From: Agapetus fuscipes | Taxonomy: Eukaryota > Arthropoda > Insecta > Trichoptera > Glossosomatidae | Direction of reading: 5' to 3' | Length of the DNA stretch: 64,000 nt | Assembly: GCA_951799405.1 (NCBI GenBank) | Contig: OX637337.1 | Coordinates: forward strand, 16,304,347 to 16,368,346 | Shown here: positions 12,181-23,523 of the stretch, one piece after another | Numbering within the stretch: the stretch's first letter is position 1 | Layout: every line of letters starts with the position of its first letter | Notes under the pieces: model-generated | The model's input: only the letters and a program-made list of their open reading frames with translations | Told to the model about the DNA's origin: nothing | Databases searched by the model: none | Made by a program: the position numbers and the translations under genes

Positions 12181-13145
12181 TTCCTTGACTAATAGCAGTG
12201 GCGTGCCTACGGTTTCTGCTATGCGCATGCTGGATAATAAAAGTTGCACGAAATCACAAATAATAAATCTCACCCCTTTGTTTCTTTCCTCAGTGTTTCT
12301 TAATCTCTTCAGACTTCGATTTGGGATTAATTAATAAATCTTTACATACTTAAGATCCTTACTGAGTACAACTATATTTTCACAGGAATTCATTGTTTAC
12401 TATAAAAACCGGATTCTCGATCGCAAACAAGGAATAAGTTATTTATTATGATATTTGAACCTGACGCGACAGTGTTTTCAAAACACATTACATAAGTCAT
12501 TCATAAATCTGTCAACAGCTTCAGTCTGGAATCGTACAATTTAATCGACGAAAAGCTTAGCCTATCCGAATATTATTATCATGCGCACTCCAAGCCACAG
12601 CTTCAAGCAATATCTGTGAATGTGTGTTTTCATTTAGAATTCAAAGAGCTTAAGCGACTATATTCATACAAACTTACAGAGGTCAAGCTTTTTCATACGT
12701 TAAACAAAGACAGGCATACAATTATCAATCACGTTTGAAGAACAGAGTTTCGTTCGGCAATGACTAATATTAATATCCCACTTTACCTCACAGATGGCAG
12801 TAGCAGGAATATTGATGTATATCTTAAATCTACTCAAAAATATTCATTATTTTCATTTCTGAGCGTACGCATGCTTAGCTTTTTAGCTTGTAAGGTAGTC
12901 ACGCCACTGACTAATAGGTTGGTATGGGGCTGACTCCCATGCTGCAAAAACTCGGTTCACTCTGGCCAATGCCACCCCGGTTTCAGGTAGGTACAGGCGG
13001 CAGGTCGAGTTGCAAAGATCACGTTCACATGAAGTTTCGTTTTTTCTTTGTAAGTAGGTACACATGCGGCGCGAATAAGCGCGAAATTTCACTGTGAGCG
13101 TGCATTGAGTGTAAGCCTTTAATGCCAACATATCTCTTTACTACT
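12181..13145 (+). repeat. RTE tail repeat (family A) split by a hAT MITE
   Basis: The head begins ttccttgactaatag at 12181 and resumes at 12910 as actaataggttggtatgggg. The 714 bp between is a transposon with an 8 bp target duplication. The tail end near 13140 is diverged. Confidence 0.85.
12196..12909. mobile_element. hAT-type MITE, SINE-free copy
   Basis: The ends CAGTGGCGTGCCTACGG and GTAGTCACGCCACTG are inverted, and ACTAATAG is duplicated exactly on both sides, the 8 bp target duplication of hAT elements. It is a homologue of the element at 45517-46535 in the opposite orientation but lacks the SINE found there. Confidence 0.9.
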
Positions 13146-15243
13146 TCGATTAAACATATAGGTATATTGCAGTGGCAAAAAACGCAATTTTTCAGAAGAG
13201 AATGGGGTTGAAAGTAAAAAGTTCAAATATATTTTTGTTTCCATTATAAGTGTCGTGTGACTGGTTTGTCCATGACATGTCTGTGATCGATTTGTCGTTG
13301 AACCAAAACATTATTTATTATGTTACATCATGAAAAAAACAACATGCCAATTGAAGAGAATGATTTTAAAAATTGAATATAAGAATGACAGCGTGTCTAG
13401 TGACGTCACAATCACAATGTGGCGCCCATTTGTCGGTCAGTGTCCCACTTGTTGGGAATTTGGCAATAATCAGTCAATAAAGTCAATTACGACTATATTA
13501 TCTTGAATTCAATGAACCATAATGACATTATTCTCATTGTATATTCATAGGCCAGTATTAAATATTCCTTAGCGCAGGCTTATTTTGCAAATAAATTACA
13601 ATATAGGTATTCTGTACTTTTCATTTGTGCAGACTATTTTATTTGATCATATTACGTAGTATTATAGTATACTTATCTATGCACAGTGAAAACGCATCGT
13701 TATGACATTTTAATTTCGAACACGGTCTAGCCGCAAAAATGATATTTAAATTTGGAACACAATGATAAGATCCATAGAAACATCGCATAGAAATAAAATT
13801 AACAATGTTTTTAATTTTGGAATACTGTTTAATAGCCGCGAAATATTCTAATTTAGAACTGTGTTGGCTGCCGCAAAAAAATATAATCCAATAAAAAGTG
13901 AAAATAATGCAGTGTTTTATTGCTTTTATTCCTAAAAATTAAGAATAATAATAAATATGAATTTTCACAGTGTTAATACACAAACAAAACAAAATATAAT
14001 ATATTATATACCTACCTTGCTGTGTCAGTGTGGATACCTAAATGTCTCTAGGATTATATTTATCACCCTCGGGCAACACCCGGCTGCTGATTTATAACGT
14101 CATATTTATGCTGCAAACGTAGTTTTTTCAACGGCGTTCTTTTTTCAAAAAGCCGACTGACCCCTGGGTGAAGAAAACAAAAGACTTGAAGATTTTGAAA
14201 TACACCTTTTTAACGTCCAATAAAAATGTGAGTCATATTGGACGTGAGTCTTCTTCTTTTTTGATTTTAGATCCATTGTAGCATAGGCAAAAAAATATTG
14301 AAAAAATAATAATACTAGCTACATAATCAAATAAACAGCCGTAAATAAATATAATTTTTCAATACATTGATTAAGTCGGAAAAGAGTTTCAAAATTATTT
14401 ATTTACTCGACAGGAAAACGTCACACACGCAGGTCTATGTGACGAGGGTCCTTAAAAACCAATAACAAAATATTGGTTACTTTCTTTTCTAACGATCCGG
14501 CTAGGTGACGTTACATTTTTTTATTTATGTCATTTGCGCCTACTCTTAAAAATAAATGAATACATAAGAGATTTAGCAAACGAGGCCTAGTTTTTTTCTG
14601 CAATTTTCGCATTCAAATGAGCAGATTTACAACGCACAAAGGGAAAATTAAATGATCAAAGGTTCCACTAACAAGCAGGAAGGTCTCAAAGAACGTATAA
14701 CTGAGTCACTTGACCCGATATTAGAAAGAAAAAATATACATTATACCTAACGAGAAGATGAAAGAGAACGGAGTGTGAATAGCATAGTCCAAGCCGTAGC
14801 GAGTGTGGGCTTGGCACACTTCAAAGAATAGTAATCGCATTACGATTTGTTATATTACCTTTATTTTATGTTATAATCCAGAAAAAATAATCAGAATATT
14901 TTGCTTTAATATATTTTTTATCAAACTAACACTAAATAAACCATGATTCGAGACAGATAACATGCACCATGCACGTCATTTCAAATTTCACATTTCGTTT
15001 CATTATCCTGTCAAACGTCAAATTCAGAATGTTGCCTTTAGAATAAAACCTATTCCCTTTAAATATATGTTTACTTACATAGGTATAAGGTAGGTGTTCT
15101 TCAATTATTAGATTAAAGTAGGAATTAAAAAATTGAAATATTCATAAAAAAAAAAATAAAGGAAACTATAGTGGTCAACAATGTTAAAAAAAAAGCAAGA
15201 AAAAGCGCGATGACAGATACACCAATAAAATATTTTTTTATTG
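13146..15243. other. Long AT-rich stretch, nothing assigned
   Basis: Over 2 kb with no recognised repeat family, terminal inverted repeat or coding frame. A short GC-richer patch at about 14060-14170 has no identifiable function. Confidence 0.4.
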
Positions 15244-15480
15244 AAACTTCATGTTTATTGGTTTGTTTTTCAAAAAACTTTTATTTTATTCAAACACCGT
15301 TTTTTAATTCACACATATTATATATTTTAAAACTTTAAATTATAATACAAACGTTTTCGACTTACTTAGTCATAATCAGGTAGTATTTTTTTTTAAATAT
15401 ATTATATGTGTGAATTAAAAAACAGTGTTTGAATAAAAGAAAAGTTTTTTGAAAAACAAACCAATAAACACCAATAAAAC
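15244..15480. mobile_element. Foldback element with hammerhead-like core in the loop
   Basis: The arms at about 15244-15328 and 15392-15475 are inverted copies roughly 80 bp long (shared: gtttgtttttcaaaaaactt and its complement). The loop holds a hammerhead-like core on the minus strand at 15351-15380. The layout resembles terminal regions of Penelope-like elements, but no reverse transcriptase is present. Confidence 0.6.
15351..15380 (-). ncRNA. Hammerhead-ribozyme-like core, probably inactive
   Basis: The minus strand reads CTGATTAT, a 4 bp stem GACT/AGTC with loop AAGTA, then GAAAAC. This follows the C-U-G-A-U-G-A / stem II / G-A-A-A order, but the conserved G8 is replaced by T, so cleavage is not expected. 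Confidence 0.3.
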
Positions 15481-15711
15481 TTTGAATTTGAATTACATTC
15501 TATCCTTTTATCTTGTCAAACTTCAACTAGGGGATGTTGCCAATGAAATAAAACAATATTCATTTTTATTTGCTATTTCTATAAATTTGGTATTTAGGTT
15601 TGATGTTTTATTGTTATTTTTTATATTAATACCACTAAGTAGTAAGTACCTATAAAAATTAACTAAAAGATTCGCGTTTTTATTTTGGACAAAGTTCAAA
15701 TCTTACAACCA

Positions 15712-15780
15712 CATACCGAGCTTGCATAGGGCTCTTGAGAGTGAATCGCACAAAATAACGTCTGCAGACAAATTAGCATG
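15712..15780 (+). repeat. SINE family C body fragment
   Basis: It contains gagcttgcatagggctcttg and the reverse complement of the tgtgtgtatcacacc block seen in other C copies. Confidence 0.5.
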
Positions 15781-16211
15781 AAAAATTATTGAAATCAAAT
15801 CATACTATAATTGATGTACCTGCAAACAAATGGATACATGAAAAAAACATTAAATTCAGTAAAAAATAAAGATATGATTGGGGCGTGCGACTTTTTTTCC
15901 TTCGAATTAAAAAAAAATGCGGGAAAAAGTTAAAACACAAAAAGGGATTCTGCGACATAAAAAACAAAATAAAAGCAAATCAGGAATGGCGGACGTGTTC
16001 ACAAAAAAAGGTATTTTAATTCCGCGGCCCGCCATCTTGTCAGAATAAATAAGTAGATAACAAACGAGCCCTAATAATGTTGCCACATCTCCAAACTTCT
16101 GAATTTGTTTTATTTTCATATTTTGACCTAAATATTTCCCTAAAACAAAGTACGGAAACTCTACAAAAAGTGTATGAAAATATAGAAACCCAAAGATATA
16201 CTCAAATATAC
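15781..16211. other. Unassigned sequence
   Basis: No gene. A 149-codon minus-strand frame (15907-16356) runs through AT-rich DNA and into the antisense of the next SINE; it is not credible as a gene. Confidence 0.5.
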
Positions 16212-16530
16212 AGAAAATCGATAGCACAGTTGGTAGAGTGCTTGCATTCCATGTCGAGAGCTCAGGTTTGAGTCCCACCGAGGATTTTAAAAAGGATTTC
16301 CGTTTCGGTGTACATTTCAAACCCAAAATAAAATACCGGCAAGGTTCAGCTTTCACAAGAAATGAGTACCAGCCCCCTCGGGAACTGGGAAGCTCTTACT
16401 TCAACAGAAGTGGTTGGCGTAAGGGCGGCCCCCTTGCCCGAAAAAATCAATAGGTTCTACTCGCTACATGCGACCCCTTCGGGAAAAACGCGGCAAGAAG
16501 TTACAGACGCTGTGATGAAGCGGTTAAGGC
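16212..16530 (+). repeat. SINE family B copy
   Basis: The tRNA-like head starts with tcgatagcacagttggtaga (A box), then tgcattccatg in the anticodon position and caggtttgagtcccaccg (B box). The standard body follows (gatttccgtttcggtg, cacaagaaatgagtacc, gaagtggttggcgtaagg). Confidence 0.85.
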
Positions 16531-16599
16531 GGTGGCACTCGGATAGCGTCTATTAAAGTAAAGCATGTTCGAGTTCCCGTCGTGTCCTATTGATGATGC

Positions 16600-16735
16600 C
16601 TTTGACCCTAGTTCAACAAATGTCATGTGGTAATCATTCATTAATAATTCGTTCTAAAAATTTGCAATATTAATACATGTTTCTTTCCAGGCAGCATAGG
16701 TTGGTGAATTGCAAAACAGGTAGTTGGTGAATTTC
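16600..16735 (+). repeat. SINE family D fragment, head missing
   Basis: It matches D from gaccctagttcaacaaatgt through attaataattc to ggttggtgaattgcaaaac. Confidence 0.6.
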
Positions 16736-17050
16736 TCTCCTCTTATTTCATTTAAGAAACAATATTTTCTCATCATTTCGACGTAGGTATTTACACATTT
16801 TCGCAACAATGCTAGATTACCGCTTTTGGTTCCACAAGACGTTCGAGGAGGGGCTAAGGGTTTATCTAATTTTTAAGGCGAAAATCTTCTGGCTCATGGA
16901 CCTTTAAGTCGAATTTCTCTGCGTGTAACAAATTCTATCCTGCAGTGAATAAAATAGTTCGAAAAGGAAAAGAGCACTCAGTCAATTCCTAGTGCAGCAA
17001 AATGAAGCACTCGATATAAAATGCAAAGCTTTAGATTTATGTCATTCGGA
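16736..17050. other. Unassigned sequence
   Basis: No feature recognised. Confidence 0.4.
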
Positions 17051-17051
17051 T

Positions 17052-17545
17052 TCAAATCCAGTGAAGGGAGTTTACCAATATTGGATTAGGTAGTCTCGCA
17101 CATAAATGGTTTCCTTTTACATATCGTCTGCTGGGGCAGTGGTGGGCAGATCGAGGCTCGCGGGCGACCTGAGTGCCATGAATTAAATATGTGATGAAGA
17201 TTATGAACCAGTTAACTTTTTTCATAGGCGCCGTTTTGTGATGTTGCCACTCCAAGGGCGCTCCAAAAGATTCGATGAACAGATTGGTCTCGAAGTGAAT
17301 GTTGTCGACAATCTCAGGTAGATGTTGGTTCCATGCCCTTGGAGCCGCCACTGCAAAAGCACGCTCACTTTTGCAGACTTGCGTAGAGGCTCATTAGTCA
17401 AAATTCTGGATCCACTTTCCGCAGTCAAGTGCTGTTCAAACCAGTTTGCTTGATGAGTTCCGTGAGGTACAGTGATGTCCTTTAATAGAGTGGCCCTATT
17501 TTGAGCACGAAAACGCTGAGGAGCGGTTTGAGACAGAAACATCTG
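17052..17545 (-). pseudogene. Non-LTR retrotransposon 3' ORF remnant
   Basis: Two overlapping minus-strand frames join across a frameshift near 17360. One ends RILTNEPLRKSAK; the other starts with an A-A-P-R-A-W-N-x-x-L-P-E-I block followed by an F-x-x-x-L-F-I-E element. The (V/A)-A-x-P-R-x-W-N-x-L-P signature is typical of the C-terminal end of L2/CR1/R1-type ORF2 proteins. Confidence 0.6.
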
Positions 17546-18424
17546 GCTCCAGATACACGAAACTTTTTATAGATTTTGTTAAGTATAGAATAATTGCTTT
17601 TCATGTCTCAATTCTTGACCAAACAGACTATGTATTGCTGTCGATTATAAAAAAGGGTTGTGTTTTCTTCTTCATTCAGTAGGGCAAGTAATTTGTGTTT
17701 TTACTGCAAAAAAACTGCAAGTAAAATTGACAATCTTGAAGAGTATTTACTACCAATAACCTCAAACATTTGATTCTGCCCCACGACTGAGGTGACCCAC
17801 TTTATTCTCAACACCTTAGTTTTAGGACATAGGCTGTCCGAATCTGACAAACACTAGAATATTGTGAATGACAATATTTGGAAATATCCACCAAGCGACG
17901 TCACATTCCCCCCCCCCCCCCCCCGCTTTAACCGATGCGTTTGTCGACCACTGTAGTAGACCAAGCTATGGTGTGTTAGGTTTCTATGAGGGAGGTATTC
18001 ACCCCCGTCTGGAGGAACGCTTTGTTGCATTCGGGGGAGGTTCCTGACCCCCCTGTGCCTTCCAGAAAGCCGCGTGGAGTTTGGAGAACGAGGAAGCGGA
18101 GGAAGGAGGCTTGCATTAAGGATTCCAGGGACGCCTTCAAAGGGGTGGCGCAAGGCACAGCACAGAACTGTGTTTTGCTATTCATAATTCTAATCAATGC
18201 AGGCACCTGCATGTGCCCGATACACAGGAAGCGAAAATCTACCGATACATATTTCATAAATAAAAAAAAAAGATTGCCGCGTAGGTACAAAGGAATATTG
18301 ATGGTGAAATTTAAAAAGCGGAAGGTTTGGGCACGTGAAAACTGAAATGAATGAATATGGAAAAACTGACAAAGCAAATCGTACGCAGGTACATACTACA
18401 TACAAATTAAAATATATCTATAGT
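17546..18424. other. Unassigned sequence with a C17 run
   Basis: A run of 17 cytosines lies at 17908-17924. Overlapping ORFs on both strands at 17.9-18.4 kb show no domain and no splice context. Confidence 0.5.
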
Positions 18425-19250
18425 CTATCGTCTAAGTTGCAAACATATAATATTTAACGCATGTTCACAATTAAACATGTGTTAGTTTTCGCTAACACTT
18501 GCTGTACATGCGTTCTTACAAAGTAAGACACATACCTCAGTTGAACATAATAATAATATTAGGATGACTTATTTGGTGAGCGCTGTTTTTGTGTGTATCA
18601 CACCTCAAGAGCCCTCTGCGAGCTTGGTCGTCGCTGTAGAACGCGCCAATTCTCAAGCAAGATCCAGTTGTTGTAAGGTTGGATGGCACTTTACCCACCT
18701 CCACCCACCAAGTTCATACAACTCATGCGGAGTCGCTTCACTTGGTGATACTTCACTTGCAATGTTTTTTTGGCGGCGGAAGGCCTTCCCGTTGAAGTTA
18801 ATCAGCTAAAGTTACTCTACTCAAGAAAGGAAAAAGAGAATCCTCAAATCAGGGGCTAACGCATGACTCTAAGAAGTCCCACCCTCCCCAGAACGTCGAG
18901 GTTACTGAAGCTAATGTGCCTGACGGGAGCCCTTCATTGACGTGTATCGAAGGATGGACCTTTCAGTGACCGGTCTTTGGTAAAGGTTTATGAATGGACC
19001 TTTCAGTGACCGGTCTTTGGTAAAGGTTTATGAATTTTTCAACTCAGCGCAGAGCACATAAATGGTATATTTTTTGTGCTCCGCCGGGATCCGAATCCAC
19101 AACCTTCCATTTACGAGTCCGAAGTGTTGCCACTACGGACTACGGACCGGTCCAAGATGCCAACTGCAACTCGTTACGACTTTGCCTGAAGCAGGGTAAA
19201 CATTGAATAAGTAAACCATTTTTTTACAGTATGGATGATCAGCCTCAAAT
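18425..19250 (-). repeat. RTE tail repeat (family A) split by SINE C
   Basis: The tail half (gtctaagttgcaaacatata to ttgaacataat, 18425-18550) and the head half (ctgcaactcgttacgac to gatgatcagcctcaaat, about 19165-19250) are consecutive in intact copies. A family C SINE lies between them. Confidence 0.75.
18551..19160 (-). repeat. SINE family C copy with 40 bp duplication and an insertion
   Basis: The body starts attaggatgacttatttggtg and ends with the minus-strand tRNA-like head (tccgaatccacaaccttcca, about 19090-19110), whose loop reads CTCGTAA, like tRNA-Thr(CGT). About 260 bp of extra sequence sits at 18690-18950, and a 40 bp unit is exactly duplicated at 18956-18995 and 18996-19035. Confidence 0.8.
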
Positions 19251-19479
19251 CGATGAAAGCTAACAAAGGAAGCTATTGCGAATATTGAGATAATGCAAAA
19301 TGTCTGCCAACAGCTACCGAGGCAGCAGGTTTTCATTACTTGTCAGGCTAAATAACTCTTGCCGGGACTGCTATTTTAAGTTGGAACTGAAACGGGATAT
19401 CGTGTCTGACACTCGCCATGGTAACCAAACCCTTTGACTTTGAACGCAAGCTTTCTACCAACTCAGCTATCGACCGGAA

Positions 19480-19740
19480 CATATATATTTTTAAATAGAT
19501 TCATAAAAAGGTATGCATTGGGCCTGGCCAGAAACAGGTATGAACATTATCAATTAATGATTAATTGTTTAAAATTTTAATGACTTATTAATTAATAAGT
19601 ACCCAATGACATATTTTGAACCAGGGTCAAAGTTATTGTCAATAAGACACGGCCCAGGCGGGGTTCAAATTTGCGCTTGTTTCAATAACGCAAATACAAA
19701 AACTGACGCCTTATCAGCTCGACCATACCAGTGACAACTT
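19480..19740 (-). repeat. SINE family D copy
   Basis: It runs from a ttttaaatagattcataaaa tail through ggcctggccagaaacaggta to a minus-strand class II tRNA-like head near 19720-19740. The head is diverged. Confidence 0.7.
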
Positions 19741-20369
19741 TGAAATTTGGAATGATAAAAACATAAAGAAGAATAAAAATAAAATATTACATGAATCGTT
19801 TAAGTAGAATCAAATACGTCAATCTAGGATTTTTAAGATAAATAGGAATATGCTAAAACTATTTGATCTACGGTGTAGAAGTTATAGCAGTCACAAAAAG
19901 AACCAAGTACCAAGTATCCAAAATGAAACTTTTTAGAATAAACGTTAAATTATAGGAACACACTTCATTTTCGAAAAAATCCGAGATTAGCTCCTTTGGT
20001 TCTAAACGACTGGTATAAGAAACCTCGGTTAAAACAACCATACAGCACAGGTACTTGGGCATCGTAAAACAAAATTTTATACCAAAAGGTGAGGGTTGCG
20101 CACTCACACCGAGTACAGCCATAAAAATTCTCAATTTTATATTTCATTAAATTAACTATATTTTACAGAATCTCATCATGTTATATTTCACGGAGCAGGG
20201 CTGCCAAAAGCAGGACCATAAACTGTGTGGCAAAAGCCAGGGCCATAAAGTACGCGCGGTCCTAACCAGAGCCTTGTTGCTGAACAGTATTACGGTGTAT
20301 GTAAAAGCTACTGCAGACGACTCCAAGGGGTAAGTACATAGCAAGTTTTTAGTGTTAAAAAGTAAGTGA
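19741..20369. other. Unassigned sequence
   Basis: No feature recognised. Confidence 0.4.
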
Positions 20370-20615
20370 CCGGCCCATGTTCTAGTGGTTAACGCTTCGG
20401 ACTCGTCATAGGAAAGTAGTAGGCTTACCGCGGAGCATAAAGAAATGTATCAATTAATCGTACCAAAGACCAATCTGAAAAGGGGCATACATCCCAAAGA
20501 TCCTTACAGCAATCAAGTCTTGCTTGAGAAATGGGCCCTGATTCTTGACTTCATCATTTGTTATGGAGAGGGCTCTTGAGGTGCGATTCACACGAAATAA
20601 ATCACCCTCATATTT
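20370..20615 (+). repeat. SINE family C copy
   Basis: The head faces right (tctagtggttaacgcttcgg, then actcgtcat in the anticodon position and ccgcggagcataaa). The body ends gagggctcttgaggtgcgat. Confidence 0.75.
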
Positions 20616-21744
20616 TTACGTAGAAACGGGCCGGCGAGTGCGAGTACGCAAATGCGAGGTTATAGATTATGGATTGCGTTTATACTTCTGTTAGTTGGTG
20701 CTAGGGTTGTTATCAAAATTGCGGCCATGATTTTTGTATTTCAATATCGGGTTAGAAAACAAAGGAGGGATGCATTAAATATAAGCAAGTACGAGGGAGA
20801 TAAATAACAAAGCGACAAACGTTCAGGTTTATCGCTCGCGTGCGTACAGTTTGTAGAAAGGAAGAACAAGAGAGTGGCACAAGCTCTCGACCATAGAGTA
20901 TTATAACTCTATGCTCTCGACAGTGCGGGTCAAAAAATGTGTTGCGCCTACACATGCTGCAACCTAGCGGAATGGCGGCTGGGCACAGTAATAGTTACTT
21001 AGAGTACTCGCTCCCCCAGTTCTTGTTTATCGTATACGCTAATGTTGTCAAATATGACTTTGTCATGCAGTTGTCTTATGAATCAAATTCTACACAATCT
21101 GAGCTAAGAAAAACCGTAAAACTCGATAATGTGAGAGTTCTTTTAAATATTTTTTAAATAAATTTATTGTTTTCATAAGACACATCGGTCCAGTACACAT
21201 GCAAACATTGCTCATGTAAAATTTTCTCAATGGCGTATACGGCAAACAAGAACTAAGGCAGCGTACTGTCTCGGTCAGAACGAATTCTAATGTACCGGCG
21301 AACTGAACGTACGTAGTTAAAGCAAAAATAAAATTTAGTGCATTTTGAGGGAGTTGAAATAATGCGCCTTTGTTCTTAACAGCATTGTAAAGGAACGCTG
21401 AACCCGCCGAGAAGTAAGAGAAACAAGCCGAACGTAAATTGTGTTCAGACAAACATATAAATATTGAAATTTAAACACTTTTCTCGGAATGTAAAGTAAA
21501 ATAAACAGAAAGCTGCTTTTTCAATGGGAAACGTTATTTTTAAGCTGATTTTTCCACAGCAAAAGTCAGTTGAACGTTGTTTTCGTTGATTTTAACCTAT
21601 CGTACGTCTCAGGATATGGCGGGCAGGCAAAGTCGAAGCTGAAGCCGAAGTCCAGGGAGTAAGCGGACCATGGAGGGAAGCGGCACAAGACAGAGAGCCC
21701 TGGAGGATTGTGGTGCCGGAAAAAAAAAAAGCAAGTAACCGGTA
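20616..21744. other. Unassigned sequence
   Basis: No feature assigned. A small palindrome catagagt/actctatg lies near 20894-20915, and ORFs of up to 120 codons lack any recognised domain. Confidence 0.4.
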
Positions 21745-22092
21745 CGGTCGATAGCTCAGTTGGTAGAATGCTTGCATTCCTTAAGCGCCCTTGGGGTGGC
21801 TAGTGCCACTAAAAGGCGCGATATAAAAAATGGCTAATTATTATTACATAATTTTATTCCATGCCGAGAGTTCGGGTGCGAATCCCACCGTCAGGCGTCA
21901 TAAATGATTTCCTATTTCGGTGTTTATTTCAAACCCAAAATAGCATACCGACAAGGTTTTTCAGCCATCAAAAAAAAATAAGTACCAGCTTCCTTGGGAT
22001 CTGGGAAACCCGCACTTCAAGTGGCGTGGTTAGCGTAAGGCAGGCTCCCTTAATCGTCAAAAGAAATGACAAATATCCTCTGTTCTATTGAA
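21745..22092 (+). repeat. SINE family B copy interrupted in its tRNA head
   Basis: The head begins cggtcgatagctcagttggt, reaches tgcattcc, and is then broken by about 80 bp before continuing atgccgagagttcgggtgcg. Removing the insert restores the order seen at 45837-45900. The body is diverged but complete. Confidence 0.8.
21780..21859 (+). mobile_element. LINE 3' tail inserted in the SINE head
   Basis: The insert reads taagcgcccttggggtgg and ends in an AT-rich tail. It matches the LINE 3' end at about 39632-39690 (agcgcccttggagtgacta ... gcgctataaa). ATTCC occurs on both sides as a possible target duplication. Confidence 0.6.
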
Positions 22093-22149
22093 TCAGACAA
22101 TGAAAAAATCGGAACGACTCACGTACGAGTAAGATCGTTAGTTCGTTCG

Positions 22150-22372
22150 TTGTATGACGCTGACTACGAAAATGGTTCACCTTGCCAAAGTCGCTCCTGT
22201 TTTAGGGAAGTCGGAAAAGAAGGGTTTATATTCATTTGAGATTTTGTTCTTAAATTTGTAAAGAAACACGCAGCATTCCTAAGCAAGAACTTACACTTCT
22301 GCTTGTGGACATGCATTTAATAAATACCTTAAATTTTAAAGTACCTTTGAAACTCAGATTATAGGTAATAAT
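22150..22372 (+). repeat. RTE tail repeat (family A)
   Basis: A diverged + strand copy: gctgactacgaaaatggttc, cgctcctgttttagggaag, then the tail aaactcagattatag. Confidence 0.7.
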
Positions 22373-22841
22373 GTAAGCTACATATCTAACATGATTCATA
22401 ATATTTTGAAATCAACCTTAAATTTAGTTTTTTTTCAGTGGCGTGTATCGCGGCGTTTGGAGAAAGTCCTAAAGGTGAAAGCTTCCCAGCCCTTTGTCTA
22501 AATAGCATTTAGAATTCCACTGAGGGGGTAGACACCCTCACTCCGAACGCTGCATGAGGCTGGGGATTATTTGACTGCAACTCTTGACGCCCCCTCCAGG
22601 AAGTGAGGGCTGTAGAAGCGGCCTATAGGAAACTGGCACTTGTCAAGTCCTCACTGACGATGCAAGGGGTTGGAAAGCGTTGCAGCGATTCCAAAGTTGG
22701 ATGTTTTGTTATTTTAAATTTTAGGTAAATCGTGGAAATTTTGTAAATTTATTATTTTTTAAAAAACAAAATAATAAATGGATTGTTTTGCATGAAAGGG
22801 CGACCAACTTTTCAGGGTTCATATTTTAGCATCTATAATAA
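22373..22841. other. Unassigned sequence, possible old transposon end
   Basis: CAGTGGCGTG at 22437 equals the first ten bases of the hAT ends at 12196 and 45517, but I could not find the partner end or a target duplication. Confidence 0.4.
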
Positions 22842-23503
22842 ATCTATAATCTAAGCTGCAAAGATATGTTAACTGTTAAGGCTCATATTAAATGCATGCC
22901 CACAGACAGGTACATGTAGGTTCGCGCCTACACATTCTGCATGCGTGTATACAAATAAACAAAACCTCACATGAACATAAACCTTGCAATTCCTGCCGCT
23001 TTTCCCTGAAACCGGGGTGGCATTGGCAAAAGTGAACCGATTTTTACAGCACGGGGGTCAGCCTCATACCAACCTAGCATTCAAGGAGCACAAAAAATTA
23101 TAACTGATTTACAAAAAATACTGAACAAAAAATACTCCAATTTAATAAATGAAAATTAAACTTAATATTAAACTTGAAATTAATGCCCTAACCATCATTG
23201 TTGCAAATTAACCGCCATTTTTCGGGCCTTACATAGGTACTTCTTTCATTTCATTCAGATTTCAGACTCATAATCTTTTTTATGCACTCTCTCCTTTTGT
23301 TATGACTCTGAATATCCCATTCATTCGCTATTTCATAAATTTGGTCCATCCATACTTTTCTCGGTCTTCCTGTACCACGGCTTCCATTCATACTCGCAGC
23401 GTACACTCTCTTCGTCAGTCTTTCGTCATTCATTCTTTCCATGTGCCCAAACCACATCAATGAAAAGTAAGGCAAAACAAAATGTACACTGTATAACTTC
23501 ACA
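22842..23503 (-). mobile_element. RTE-like LINE, strongly 5'-truncated copy
   Basis: It holds the last 60-70 ORF2 codons (FGHMERMNDERLTKRVY onward, minus strand from about 23460), the 3' UTR and the complete family A tail (22842-23085). This shows that family A is the 3' end of this LINE. Confidence 0.8.
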
Positions 23504-23523
23504 CGATCGATCTCGAGGGTATC

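Noticed and set aside
15907..16356. 149-codon minus-strand protein gene
   Set aside because: It is the antisense of a SINE plus AT-rich DNA, hydrophobic by composition, with no domain.
17854..18377. Overlapping ORFs of 99-133 codons on both strands
   Set aside because: They cross a C17 run and have no recognised motif or splice context; mutual antisense openings.
21090..21452. 120-codon minus-strand ORF
   Set aside because: No motif; AT-rich with low-complexity start.
22437..22525. hAT MITE starting CAGTGGCGTG
   Set aside because: The nearest CCACTG end at about 22517 has no 8 bp duplication and the inner ends do not pair.
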